From positions 1 to 64,000 of the forward strand of contig JAJGOT010000501.1 in assembly GCA_022457155.1 (NCBI GenBank): DNA of 64,000 nucleotides. Direction: 5' to 3'. Below are positions 25,401 to 38,800 of this stretch, one piece after another. The DNA comes from Cladopsammia gracilis. Its lineage: Eukaryota; Cnidaria; Anthozoa; Scleractinia; Dendrophylliidae. The notes beneath the pieces were generated by a model. It ran no database searches, was not told the DNA's origin, and was given only the letters and a program-made list of their open reading frames with translations. The stretch's first letter is position 1; every line of letters begins with the position of its first letter. Position numbers and translations under genes: made by a program.

Positions 25401-28400
25401 TTTTCACCAGGGAGATTTACACTTTATTAAAGATTTTTTAATTACTTGTTTTATTCGTCTTTTAAGGGAATCTCACTTTGCTATGAGAGTATTATTACCA
25501 TTATTCATCACAATGTTCAATGTTATTACTATTTTCGTTTTATTTTAGGATGTTGCCTTTAAAAAGCATTATAATAATTCTCCAGAAATTTTGGTGTCTG
25601 CAAACCATTCAACGAATGGAGGAAACCTTAATCCTTTGTACAACTCCATGTCAGCTTGGGCTGAGGTCAGATATTATTTCTTCGTAATAATGCATATCTT
25701 AAAATACGTTAAAGACCCATGTTCACCCAATCTGCTTTGCGCGCCCGGACTGATTTTCGCACGGACGAAAAATCGAAAAATTGACGTGCCAGCGTATCAT
25801 AACGCTACATTGAATAATTGAACCGTTTCAAAACAAAAGCACAAGCGCGCAAAGCAGATTGGGTGAACATGGGCCTTTAAGTAGCTACATCCCATTTCAA
25901 ATAGCTGCGTTGGTAAGGTAATCGTAGCTCAAACTTCACTGACTCTGGCAAGCGGCCGAAGTCTAACAGTTGTCTGCCTCAGATTGGAATGCTTATGGTT
26001 CAAGTTCTGGTCACCACCCTGCTGTTTTAAAAGAGCAGTATAGTTGCTAGGTTACATTATATTTTTGCAGGTTGTTAAGGTGGCTCCCAACAGTTTCCAG
26101 CACTTTCCAAGACTTAAATTTTGATGGGTCACTAAAACCACTCTTTATCAGTTGATGCTACAATCATGAGTAGTAGATAGTGATTGAACTTAACCGCGCG
26201 ATGGCACCTTTTGTGTTAATAAATGAATATTAATTAACGGAATGCTTAGTCATTGACGTCACAATATGCCTTCCTGCATACTAACAAGTGCCTAGTCAAC
26301 AACCTATTCCTTTTGTGTTATTCTGAAACAATAGAAACAATAGACCGGCCCAAACTTGCCCGCTCCATTCCAACTCACTTCAAAACAAAACACAACTGGC
26401 ACAGATATCCTTTACAGACATAGAGCAAAACAACATGCCTTGACCAGGACTCGAACCTGGGTTACTGCGGCCACAACGTAGTGTCTTAACCACTAGACCA
26501 TCAAAGCTGTGGATATTATAACCAAATAAAACTTATAAGAGGGTTCCGAAACATTCAAGTTTTGAAGCAATAAAATTGCACAGTATAAAAAACCGCTTTT
26601 TACTTTACTAAGATCCGCAACATTCTTATAACCGCTTCATCGCTTGACTCTATGTCACTTTTCAGTTTGCCAGCCATCAACCACTTTAAGTTTTAATTTC
26701 TTTACCGGTAGCTTCAAAGTTCAAAGTTCAAACTTTTAATTATGCGAACTTACCCTGAACTAAATTTGCATGAAAAATTAGCACCTCTGAAAAATAAACA
26801 AAGCAACCAATTTCATGCGAGCGCTAAAACAATAAACCCGCAATTTGTTTAAGTTCAAATAAATTTAATAATAACAAAACGCATTAAGGTTACATCAAAT
26901 CATTATGTCAACAAAAGCTGTTTTCTTTAAAACAACTCAAATTTATTTACTACACAAATGATAAGGAAATCAAGAAAAAAATGTTACAATGAAATAATGG
27001 ACGTCAGCGCGAATTCACTATAAAGACTTATTGCAGTCTTAAAGCTTTGTTGGCTTTTTTCGGTGGCAAAGGTTTCCTCTAAAAACGATTTTACGTTTGT
27101 TTCATCTTCCTTTTCGTAAATCCACTTTGTTTTTCCGTTTGAATAATGTATTAATTTAACTAGCCAATATTTAACTGGCTATATTTCCATAACGCCACGT
27201 TTATCATCCAAGAAATTTATTATTCGAGGCTGTTTTCGCAAATCATTGATCATATCAAAAAAGTAACTATTGTGTAAATAACCGCGTTTACTGTTGTGAT
27301 CAAATGATAGGGGTACAGGAAGGGTACAGAAAGGGTACAGGAGGGGTACAGGAGTTTTCACCACCACCACCACCAGAATTCTATTGTTTTCTGCTCCTCC
27401 TCCTCCTCCTCCTCAATTCTATTGTTTTCGCCTCCTCTTCCCCTCCTCATTTTCGAAAATTTAAGATGGCTCTGAACCCCACCTACAGAAATTTTTTAAA
27501 CTTTGCCAAAAGTTGCATCTTATCCTACCGATCAAAATTCGACAATAGAAAATAGGGTTCACCGAGTCATTTTTGAGTTATTAACACTTAAAGCTAAAAT
27601 TAAGGGTGTTTTCAGATACTGTTGCTATAGTAACATATTGTGTCACAAAAATGATAACAATGTGTTCACCAATCATTGGGCATTTGTTTGATATCATGAT
27701 TGTAGCATCAACTGATAAAGAGTGGTTATAATAGAGATTTCTCATAAAAGCGCAGAACCTTATGCAAATTAGTTCCTTGTTTTACACAAATGCAAATAAA
27801 CCCAATAATTGTGTTAAATGAGTGAACAAAGCGTTTTGTGCCGTTAATTTTTTTAATTCTCTTTCACAGGTTACACATGTCAATTAAACAGTCTTTCCAT
27901 TTTTTCTCGAAAAGACTTTTCATTCTTTCAAGAGTACTTATTGAGGCCTTCTCACACATCCTTGTGTGAGCTTCCTTTTGAAGGTCTGAACTGCTAGATT
28001 TTGGTCGTTTGGCCTTCGGAATGGGGTCATCCACTTCTTCGCTTTTGTCTGTTTTCTTTTCTTCCCGAACTTGGTCACGTCTCTTCTCTGGAACATTGGG
28101 TCTTGCGTATTTCATATCAACGTCCAAGTCCGAGTCTTGAGCGTCGACTAACCCGTCGTCGTCTTCAACGAGTTCTTAATTTTTTTCTATTTCTTTTTTG
28201 CTTTTGATCGGGAACTTGGGGTAGTCGGACACTTGATTGAGTTGACATGCTTCTGTACCCTTTTTGCAATTGTATTGATTGTTGACTTCCGGTAGTAACC
28301 TTTAACACTCTCTGGTACTTGTGAACTTGCTAGAATGAGGTTTTGCACCGTTTTTGAAACTGCTTCCCACCCTTTGGTTCCCTCTTTCATCCACCCTTTC

Positions 28401-31400
28401 TCGATCATAGCAGCTTCCAAAGTTTCCGGTGTCTTTGTCCGACTACAATTAATTGTTAAATTACAAGAAAAATAAGTAAAGCATTGAGACACAAGAGCTA
28501 TGACGCCTGTTTTAATTTCAAAGAAAGTCTATTTGCATTTTCGTAAAGTGAGAAACTAATTTGCATAAGATTCTACGCTTTTATGAGGAATCTCTGATAA
28601 CCCATCAAATTCTAAGTCTTGAAAAGTGCTGGAAACTGTTGGGAGCCACCTTAAATTCTTAATTAATACTTCTTTATTTTTTAGTACATAAACAAGACCG
28701 GTTTCAGAGCCTGCATTAAGGAACTGTTTGTACGGCAGCATGACCCTCTGTCAGTCTCATATGCAGTCTTGCCAGGTATGATAGCGCTGGAATTTTTATT
28801 ATGATTACCTGGTTACATGCTCCTGTATTTTTTAACTTGAGATTATCAAGCATAAAATTAACTAAAAGATTGTTTTGGGCAAGTAAACGTTTCACATTTT
28901 GACTGTTTTATTTTATCCCTTACAGACACGTGTGAACCCGGCTGGAGTTTCTACAACGGCTCCTGTTACTTCACCAGTGAAAAATGTGAGACATGGTCCA
29001 AAGCAAGTATAATCTGCCGCGCCAAGGGAGCTAATCTGCCTGCCATTGAAAGCCAGGAAGAAAACGTGTATATTCAACACAGACACAACGGCGATAAAGC
29101 GTGGATTGGTTTGAATGACATTGCCACAGAAGGATTATTCGCATGGGTGGATGGATCTCCTTTTAAATTCCGCTACTGGGCTCAGAATGAACCAAACAAC
29201 TTTAAGGACGAAGACTGTGTTCACACCGTTGGGGCGAGGCACGGGTACATGTGGAATGACGTGGATTGTTCTGCTTGTCACCAGTACACCTGCAAGAAAG
29301 GTAACTGGGATAATGAGATATTTTTATAACTCTTCAGAAGCATGTATGTCTCTTTTAGTATAACAATGTCAGTAAAATGTGTGCAAAAATGTTACAGATA
29401 AATCACAGTAGCAACACAAAAGGTGAATTCAAAATGTTTACTTAGAACACAGTAGCCTCATTAGTTGAGCTAGTGTGATTTGTGTCTGCTCATTATGATC
29501 ATAACTGGCGTTTCAACAACTTGAGCAGTCATCTTCAGATTCATGCAAAAAAGTGTAGCGTTGTTGCTTGTTTGAGATATGACTTTTTCAGTTAATTCTT
29601 GATTTTTTTGTTTGCTCCATACTTATATACATACATACTCACCATATTTCTCCCTGGCCAGCAATCCCCTACATTGCTTTTCATCTCTTACGTTGTGGTC
29701 GCGGGGAATGGACTTTGGGGGGCATAGCAAAGGGTAATTCCTTAGTTATTGTAATTTGTTTATTGTAAGTGTAATCTCTGTCGACTCATTATAATAACAA
29801 TAAGTATTGAAAATAACGCGAAAAGCAACAAAAACTTTGGACTTGTTCTTCGTGCAATTTTCTATGCTTATTGTTATTATAATTTCAACCCGTGAGGTAT
29901 GTTTGAGTCTGACGTCACTTTCGCCTTGGTGGCGGCCGTAAATTCTCGAAAATAAATGTTGAAATAAAATGACTTCTGGTGTTCGTAATGGATTGAAATT
30001 TGGCAAGATAAGTAAGAAAGTCTAATAGTACACTAAAATGTAAAAAACAAATCAAAATCAAAAGTTTGATCATGCATAGGGGCACTTTAATTCTAGGCAG
30101 AGATTAAAGTACAAAAAAGGGCATTCGTGCTTTAATAAATCTAGAAGTCTTCGATTTTGACTATTTGAAATATTTTTTCTTAAACTTGTGGTAGAACTTA
30201 AGTTATTATGTTATTATTTTTTAAACTAGATTATGATGAATGCACCAGTAGTCCGTGTTTGAATGGAGGTACATGTGTGAACGGCGAAAGAAAATTCAGC
30301 TGCATCTGTCCTCGCACACATAAGGGGAGGATATGTGAAGGTTGGTTTAGTCACAATCCTATCTCTGCAACTAGGATTATGTTTTGAAGTTTTTAGCAGT
30401 ATGATTAGTAGGTTTATCTTACCACACCGTTTCAGAAATAGGTTTTTGTGGTGTTTTTAACTGGTTTTAGCCTGCTATTGAAAAATCATATTTTTATGTA
30501 ATGTTGAAAAAAACTCCGTCATTTACGAAATAGAGTGCAGGGCTTAAAACTTGTCATCTTTCATTACCACAAATCAGTTTATAAGTGAATTTGTTTAGTT
30601 AAGAAAATTAATCCACTGCCTGGTAAGCTGATCTGTTGGAAGAGCACCAGACTGCAGAGCGGGACTGTATTGAACACCTTTCAGCTTAGACGATAGTGTC
30701 ATTGGGCGGTAACATTGTCTCCTACACCTTCTTGTACTAAAGTAGTAAGGGACAGTAATGAACCCACTCATTTTTTCGAAAAGAGAAGGAGATTTTGTCG
30801 TCTCAGAGTGGTACAACCTTGCTTTACGGGGCAGGGGAATTTAGTCACGGCCTAAATTGGGGCAGGCTGTTGTGGCGACACTGTCGAATGGCCGGCGAAG
30901 CTAAATAAATCATAAATCGTTGTAAGGGTTAATTGAGGATTTACCTCTTATCACTCCTATTCAAGCTAAACTTCTACACACCTCTCCATTTTCAATTAAC
31001 CTGTATTGCTCCCATGATATCAATCAATATATATTTAACCGTTTCGTGCTGTGGGATCATTTATGTTATTTTAATCAGTTCGAACCCACGTATCATGCCT
31101 TTGGCTCGTGATTGTAAATCTGATACAACACGTTAGAGAAAGATGTATTAACAGTTGTTTTCTTCCATTCAGAGTTGAATGTTTCAGTAGTCCGTGTTTG
31201 AATGCAGGACTTGTTCTGATGGAATCAATACCTACACGCGCGCATGTCTTCATCTTATATTTTGTCTTTTATTTAGAGTTTAACGACTGTTCCAGCAGTC
31301 CGTGTTTGAATGGGGGGAACTTGTACTGATGGAATCAGTAACTACACAAGCGCATGTCCTCCATCTTATGTTGTTTTTTCTTTTATTCAGAGTTTAACGA

Positions 31401-34400
31401 ATGTTCCAGTGGTCCCTGTTTAAATGGAGGAACTTGCACCGATGGAAGCAATAACTACACATGCGCTTGTCCTTCACCATATTATGGAAAGCAGTGCCAA
31501 GGTATTTTCTGTCTAACCCTTGTCAGAACATAAACTGAGTAACAGTTTGCAAATCTATAAGACGAAAGTAACTCCGAAAAATAAGTCTTGTCATCTTAAA
31601 TATAATATAATCCTTGTATTGCGCCTGATCATGACCATGGCACTCACCTTGTTCTGCCATGTTCCAAAACTGCACAATTGTGATGCCTTTATGTTTTTGC
31701 TGTCATTATACAATTCAGCTGAGTCTATCAACAACAAGTCAACATTGTAAATTTTAAAGTCTATCAACAAGTCAAACGTCGTAAATTTTTAAAAGGCGCA
31801 ACTCTACACTTAACTATGCCATTAAAATTAAATTGCTATAACTCCAGCTTTCCCGCTCTGTAACATTTTTGTTTGGCTTTTAGAACTTTTGTTGTTATTG
31901 GCATATCTCAACGAATAAGCGATATTCTTCAATCACTTTTTTGCATGGTCGTCTATACAAGTTAGCACAACATTACTATTATTTTGAACGTTTGACAATG
32001 GACGTCCCGTAAAAATTAAAGAGCCAAAATATTACGTTTCACCTTGTTGTTTTGATTCTTGTTGCTTTAGCTTATGTTTTACGCTGGAAAATGGCTTTCG
32101 GAGTTATTTTTGTCTTTGTTATTATCTGCAAATCGACATTCGATTCTATAAAGAAAAGTTTAGATGTATTTAATTTTGGGACATCTATCAATAGGTACGG
32201 TGGTTCCCCTTTTTTTTATAATAACGTCGTGACAGCAGTGACAAACGCCGGTTTCGTGAGAAATTATTTCGAAGTCTCAAGAGGAGTTTCTCAGAGGGTG
32301 CCCGCTTTATGCGAAAGCGTAAACGAGATAGTATACGGTACAGATATGCAAATTAGTCACTCCATGTCCCTCAGTCGTAAACTTTTTCTGGGGAAGGGGG
32401 GTATTCCTTTATATAAGCTATATAACGGCACCAAAGGATACGGCCTGAAATAGGGTAACGATTTCAAGAAGCGCGCCGCACACCCCCACCAAAATTTTCG
32501 GGGAGTACCACCAAGGCTATTGTTTAACTCCCCAGGGTATTGTTGGTTTGCACATGACGTCATAAATATATTATATACAAATTAGTGTTGGAAGGGAGAT
32601 ATGGACAACTAATTGCCTCATAATCTTTGGATCACCAGCCTATTCTCGTTAGGAAGGCGATTCACAGCGATTTCTGAAATATATACATAGACAGTTAAAT
32701 TGAGAACAGAAATTTTCATAACAAAGATTATGAGTGAAAAAGTGCCTCAGCCGGGAGTTGAACCCGGGTCTCCTGATGACCGGACAGATGCCTTAACCAC
32801 TAGGCCACTGAGACAACCACACTTGTACAAACACAAACAACACATTTATGGCTTCATAGTGGAAAGCTCTTGGGAGACATTTACACAAATTCTGCAATTA
32901 GGATCGCGTCACTTTACCCAGTCGTTCAGCGATTCACAGTCCACTCCCCAAGGAAATTAAATTACAAATTAGTGTGGGAAGGGAGATATGGACAACTAAT
33001 TGCCTCATAATCTTTGGATCACCAACCTATTCTCGTTAGGAAGGCGATTCACAGCGATTTCTGAAATATATACATACACCCGTTTGCAAAAAAATGACAT
33101 TTTTAATAGTAGAAATATATATATAGCTGTTGCGTTCGCATCACAAATGTGGTGACAGGCGGTAGATACCTTTTCACAGTAACTACAATACCCTTTGCCA
33201 AGTGTTCATTACAGGGCGTCTGTTAATCCGCACCATTGTTCACGGAAAACATTATTGAATAATTTTACAGGTTAAATTATTCATTGCCTGAATGTAAACA
33301 AATGAGCCGCAGACAATTTATCGACTCGAGCCTATGCTTCTTTTGAGGCATTGCGGATAGCAACAATCTTCGTTGAAGACTGTGCAGCAAAAAAGTAGTG
33401 GAAAATAGACGTCCTTGGATACAAACATCACAACGGTTTAAAATGCATCGTACAAAGATGATATATTTGTTCTCTTTTTCAGCACCTATTGGGGACTTAT
33501 TATAGCCTTTACCGCTTTATTGGCGGTTTTTCATGTTTCTTTTTAACCAAGATTAAAGGATTTGTACATAACATTCCGGTTGTTGTACTGCCGCCTTGAT
33601 ATAATGAATTAAAAAACATCAAAAGCCGCCAATTTAGCTTCAAGTTCGTCGAACAGAGGAAATATTTTTACATGAAAGGTCGCTAAATTTGCGAACTTTG
33701 ATTCCTCCTTTTTTAAGGTGGCTCGACTGGGTTTTTAAGTGACGATACCGTTTAGCTTTGAGAAACTTGTGTACCACCACAAACGATGCAACGGAAAATC
33801 GATTGCCACAGCTGTACTAGAGAAGGATTAAAGTTTCATATGAGGTAAGTTTTATGGAAATCGGAGCTGCCATAGCAACGTTATGACGTCATTCCCTGTT
33901 TTACATAATACCGAATTACTTGTCATCAAGAGATAATTTTGGAAAACGCTCTCTGGATCTTCGAACTGACGTACTTGACCTAGGGTCTACAAAATTTTAC
34001 AAATTTCTATGGGTTAAAATACAACAAAAACAAAACAATTTTGAAATGTTATTAAAACTTATGTCTACAAGGCTTAATGAAATAATATTTTGGTCATAAA
34101 TGAATTTTATACCATCCAAATACCTTAGGTGAAAATCGCAAGGAAATCGCTCCGCTTGATTTTCAGAAATATTGGCTTGAATATGAACTGGCCTGGAGTG
34201 TTATTTCGCTTTAATATCAAAAATTGACCCTACACTTATTAAAATTGTCACGAATTGAAAAGCGATTGATGATTTTTTTTTAAACTTGGTCCTCATAAAG
34301 ATTATTTAATATTCAATACAACTGCCAAGTTTCAAATTCATTGAAACGTTCTAAGGCTGTCAATTTACAGCCTCAACGTAGGAAAATATTGAGCTGATTT

Positions 34401-35807
34401 TCACGAAAGTGGTTTGTTGCTCTCATTATGCATCTCCATTGTCTGGAACCGCCATGCAATTGTAAATTTCAGTACATAATTAATTCATAAACACTTCATT
34501 ACTTTGTTTTAAGTGTTACATGAATTCATGATGTACTGAAAGCAACAATTCCACGGCGATTTGACACAATGGAGATGCATAATGAAACAACAAGCCACAA
34601 GCGCGAAAATTAGCTCAATATTTTCCCTGAGTTGGCGCTAAAAATTGACAGCCTTAGAATGTTTGAATGAATTTGAAACTTGTATTAAACGTTAATTAAT
34701 CTTCACGAGGATTAAGTTTTAAAAAAAAATTCATCGATCGCTTTTTATTCGTGACAATTTTAATAAATGTAGGGTTAATTTTTGATATAAAAGCGAAATA
34801 ACATTCCAGGCCAGTTCATATTCAAGCCAATATTTCTGAAAATCAAGCTGAGCGATTTCATAACGTTGCTATGGCAGCTCCGATTTCCATAAAACTTACC
34901 TCATATGAAACTTTAATCTTTCTCTAGTACAGCTGTGGCAATCGATATTCCGTTGGATCGTTTGTGGTGGTACACAAGTTTCTCAAAACTAAACGGTATC
35001 GTCACGTAAAAACCCAGTCGAGCCACCTTAATTGTAATCAAAGGATTTGTAATGGGTCGGCATCACAAATGGGTTTACCGAGTGTGATAACATGGTCTTG
35101 GAAAAAATGAATAAAAAGTATAAAAACCACTAGTAGCGTAAACAAAGCAAGGGTTTGCCTTTCAATTTCGATCAGAAATGTCAACTAAAATAACGGTGAG
35201 TCATGAACGACCCCAAAAAAGCGTACATTTAAGACGTTTGATGCGGATTACCCAACTATGGAGTCCGTCGACGAAATGATTAAGTTACTTATTGACACCT
35301 TATTGACACCAACTGTCCGTGAGTGAAAAATACTACGAAAAGACGAGCAGAACAGCGATTTTCAAATACCAAACACTCTAAGCACACGGCATGAACACGG
35401 ACTTCAGTTTTATTTAGACTTTGTCCGCGCGCGCTGTAATGTTGCGATATTGCGACATTTGAACTATTTAAATAGCTGACGCGCGTTTTCTATTTAGAAG
35501 TCCGAAAACGTCTGTATTTTCAATTTCAAAAGCTTAATCGCACAAGCAAATCGATACTTCGATCCGCGCCCATCCGTGAGTCACCACATTATCTTACGTG
35601 AAAACGAGGCCGCCAAATTTGAAAGCAAGGTAATTGATGGTAATTGGATAAACAGAGAAAAATCTCAATTTTTTTCGCTATACACCGGCCGCCAAATGTG
35701 AAAGCAAGGTAACTGGATAATTGGATAATTGATAGATAAACAGAGAAAAATCTCAATTTTTTTCGCTATACACAAAATTAGAATCGCGGTCTCCTCTCGT
35801 CGATCGC

Positions 35808-35866
<59 letters not shown>

Positions 35867-38800
35867 TATTTAATGAGGGAACCCAACTCACCAAGGCAGT
35901 TTTCAGTGGGGCCCTCGCTAATTAATTAGTTACCTAATTACGTATAACACAAATTACATACTGATCTGCTCAGTGCACCATTAGAATACCATCAGTTGGA
36001 GGACAGAACATTAGTGTTACAATGTATTTAGTCATTTTACGGTTTTGACCAGAAACTAATTGCAACAGAAGGTTTCTCTTCATAATATTTTCTGAAATAC
36101 CATCTGTAACAACATACTAAAAATCATATTTAATCGACACACGGGAACATCAACAAAAACAGGTTTGTTTATAGTGACGCAACTCACTCTCTAGTGCAAC
36201 ATGGAAATGAGGCTCTGAACCGGAAGTTGATTTATTGTGCATTTGCAGGTCTTACATTTGTCTGAAATCATTCAAAATTGGTACAGGAGTGTAAATAAAG
36301 GGTAAGATAAGGCACAAGTTCAGCTAGAGAGCTTATTTTCATATAAAATCGTTTCATTTGGCTAAACTCTTTGAGTGCCTTATCTTCAAAGTCATCACTG
36401 TCTTCGTCCACTGACTTGATGGTGGAGTTTGTACACCCAGATCCTCTGCATTGGCCACATGCTGGAGAACACTTGAGGCTGTACTTACGGCACGTACATC
36501 TTAACGTGCTCCAGTCTGATGAGCAGTTGCGCCTCACGATATCCCCAGAAAGGAGTCGGGCGCTGGTGGCAAGTGCGTCATAACCGGGACCACTCGATCT
36601 AAGGTAACATTCCAGCCCCACTCCTCTGCTCGCATATCGAGACTCTCGCTCTTACATTCCTTTACTTACAGGTTCACCGGTAGGCTGAGATATATTGCTG
36701 CAGTAGATGTCGGTGGTAGGCTTTGGGGTTGGATTTGCGTGCTCTTACTTGCCACTTTCTCGCAGTTCTTCTGGCATCTGAAGACATTAAGCCTATCGCC
36801 GGGTTTCCCATTGTATAGAGATAACAACGCATTCTCACTCGCTGCAGCAATTTCATCCACGGTGGAAGTCACATTAAAGACTTTTGCTTGCTCTCGGAAG
36901 TATGGGGCGTTAACGAATTTCTTCAAAGCTGCACCTTTGCCGATTCCATGCAGGCGGAAGGTGGTGTCGCACCCAGTGATGGCGTGTATGAACAAAATGT
37001 TGTCACACACCTCCGTCCCCCACAGCTCCTTAACTTTTTTGATGTTCCAAACGCGTTGTCGTGTCGCTTCACAATGAGAAGATCTGCGTCACCCTGCGCG
37101 TGGTAAGTCAGGCAGTCGGTCTTCTGCAGAAACTGGCTGAGCATGTTTATGAACTGCTGCTTGTTCTTCCAATCCACAGAAAGTGATCCTTTTTCATCGT
37201 GACTTTCATGTCTTGAGAGAAGGTCACCGTCGCTCCAACTTTCCCACCTGTTCGCCTCCTCTGCGTCATGTTCTTTGTCGATACCTTTTCGTACCCATCA
37301 AACACTACAGTAGGCTTGCCATACTTCCTTGTCACATAACTGCAGTACATATTACAAATCTCCTGGTACGTGGCTGATCCTCGAGGCCATGGAATCCGAT
37401 AGAGAAGTGCCCCGCCGTCTAGAACGTACTGAAGATCTCCTGTTGTTCCTGTCTTGGCGTCTGGCATCAGGTTAGCCCAAAGAGCATCTACAAGAACAGG
37501 TTTTTGCGGCTGCCACAGCATCGCGAGACTCTCGAACAGGACAGTTGGGTAACTACACAATTCGTACCGAAATAGCTCCGCCAGATTTTCTGAGCTACTA
37601 CAGGCCAGTATAAGCCGTTGGAAGAGCAGTTGTGGATCCACCTCGATGACGTCATTCTCGATCGTGACAGACGACTGTGACACAAGAGTAATAGCCTGTG
37701 CATTGCGCTTAAATGTGTAATCCGTAACGGACTGTCCGGTCATCGTCGTATAATCTTCTCTCCAACTGCTCAGGCAGTATCCACGTTTACAGCGCTATCG
37801 GCGTTTACTCCGGTCATGATGTTGCGGATGTTTGGGTCAGACGAGAAGGGATTTCTTTCGGCCAGGGTGGTGAGAACAGTAACGGTATCCTCCATGTCAC
37901 GCTGTTGCCTGGCAGTCGTCATGTCTTTGTTTTGCTCTTCAGAGTTGTACTGTACCCCGGTAAGCTCCTGCATCGTGCGGTTGGTTTCTGCGCAGGTTGG
38001 CATGGAGAGCAGCCAAATCAGTCCTGTTGCTCGGTCATTCCCCTCCCTTTAGTAGACAGGCCTGCCCAAAAGCGGTCGCTTCGTCGTACGGTGTGAAAAC
38101 CCGAGAGAAAAGCTCGATGTTGAGTGGGCAGTTGGTTCATTGTCTGGGACTTCACATATATAGATTGTGCCCTGATGCTGCAAGGTAGGGAAGCATCTCT
38201 CCCAACGTTTGAAGGTGTAGCTCCCAGTTGAATGTACGTTCTGCTTTGATGCAAGTGCGCTAGATATCTGTCATCTTCATATACTCAATCCAAAGTGCAG
38301 ATGTGCGACTGGTCTCTCTGGACAACGTTTCTTGATCACGCACACAATCCCTGATGATGTTTAACGTGTTTGAGGTACTGATTTCCTCGGCAGTGGTTTT
38401 CTTTTCGAGCAGTGCACAGGCCTTCTTTATTATCGAGCTTTCTGCATTCTCCGAGTCTGGAGTATTGTCGGGTGCTGTGGATTAGTCATTGATATAATAT
38501 TTCAGCCACATGCAACAGCAGGGCAAAACAAATTTTATATTAACCAATCCCAATTCTAACTCACCTGTAGGTGCATTTGAGAAACCAGAGGTATTGTCGC
38601 CTGTAATTATATCATCTCTGTGAGCTGTAATAAATAAAATAGTAACTGTAACTGTAACTGTAAATCTTTATTTAACCCTATTCGGCCTGGGGGGGGGGGG
38701 GGGGGCACAGAGTGCCCGCGCTAACTTTCAACATTCATAACTTCCTTAATATGTATTCAAACGCCATCAAACTTTGTGACTTTTCCTAAAATTTATCTGG

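Larger units (their letters stand above)
19430..25412. mobile_element. 6-kb DNA transposon-like element with GATCTT-rich subterminal arrays
   Basis: The ends are inverted: CCCTGGTGAAAAAC at 19,430 and GTTTTTCACCAGGG ending at 25,412, with similarity extending to about 35 bp. Inside each end lies an array of short AAGATCTTTGAGGATC-type units (about 19,445-20,165 and 24,480-25,395). The middle 4.3 kb holds other nested repeats and no intact transposase. The hexamer CACTTT occurs just outside both ends (19,412 and 25,420) and could be a target duplication with a slightly wider element; this is uncertain. The superfamily is not recognised. It occupies most of the intron between lectin exons 18,557 and 25,549. 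Confidence 0.8.
26079..28650. mobile_element. 2.6-kb TTAA-flanked element, GGTGGCTCCCAACAG ends
   Basis: GGTGGCTCCCAACAGTTTCC follows TTAA at 26,075-26,078, and the inverted copy ends before TTAA at 28,651-28,654. The similarity runs about 45 bp. A further inverted segment, ACCACTCTTTATCAGTTGAT near 26,140, pairs with sequence near 27,700. TTAA targets occur in piggyBac and Kolobok elements; the GG start fits Kolobok better than piggyBac. It contains a tRNA-like sequence, repeat family B and a broken minus-strand open frame. Its right end lies 30 bases before the exon at 28,685, so it supplies sequence next to that exon's branch region. Confidence 0.85.

Noticed and set aside
19430..25412. 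GATCTT arrays as a CRISPR-like or satellite array
   Set aside because: Units are short, variable, without spacers of constant length, and bounded by inverted transposon ends in a eukaryotic intron.
36371..38254. Plus-strand open frames opposite the nuclease-like relic
   Set aside because: They are shadows of the minus-strand coding frames, which carry the recognisable motifs.
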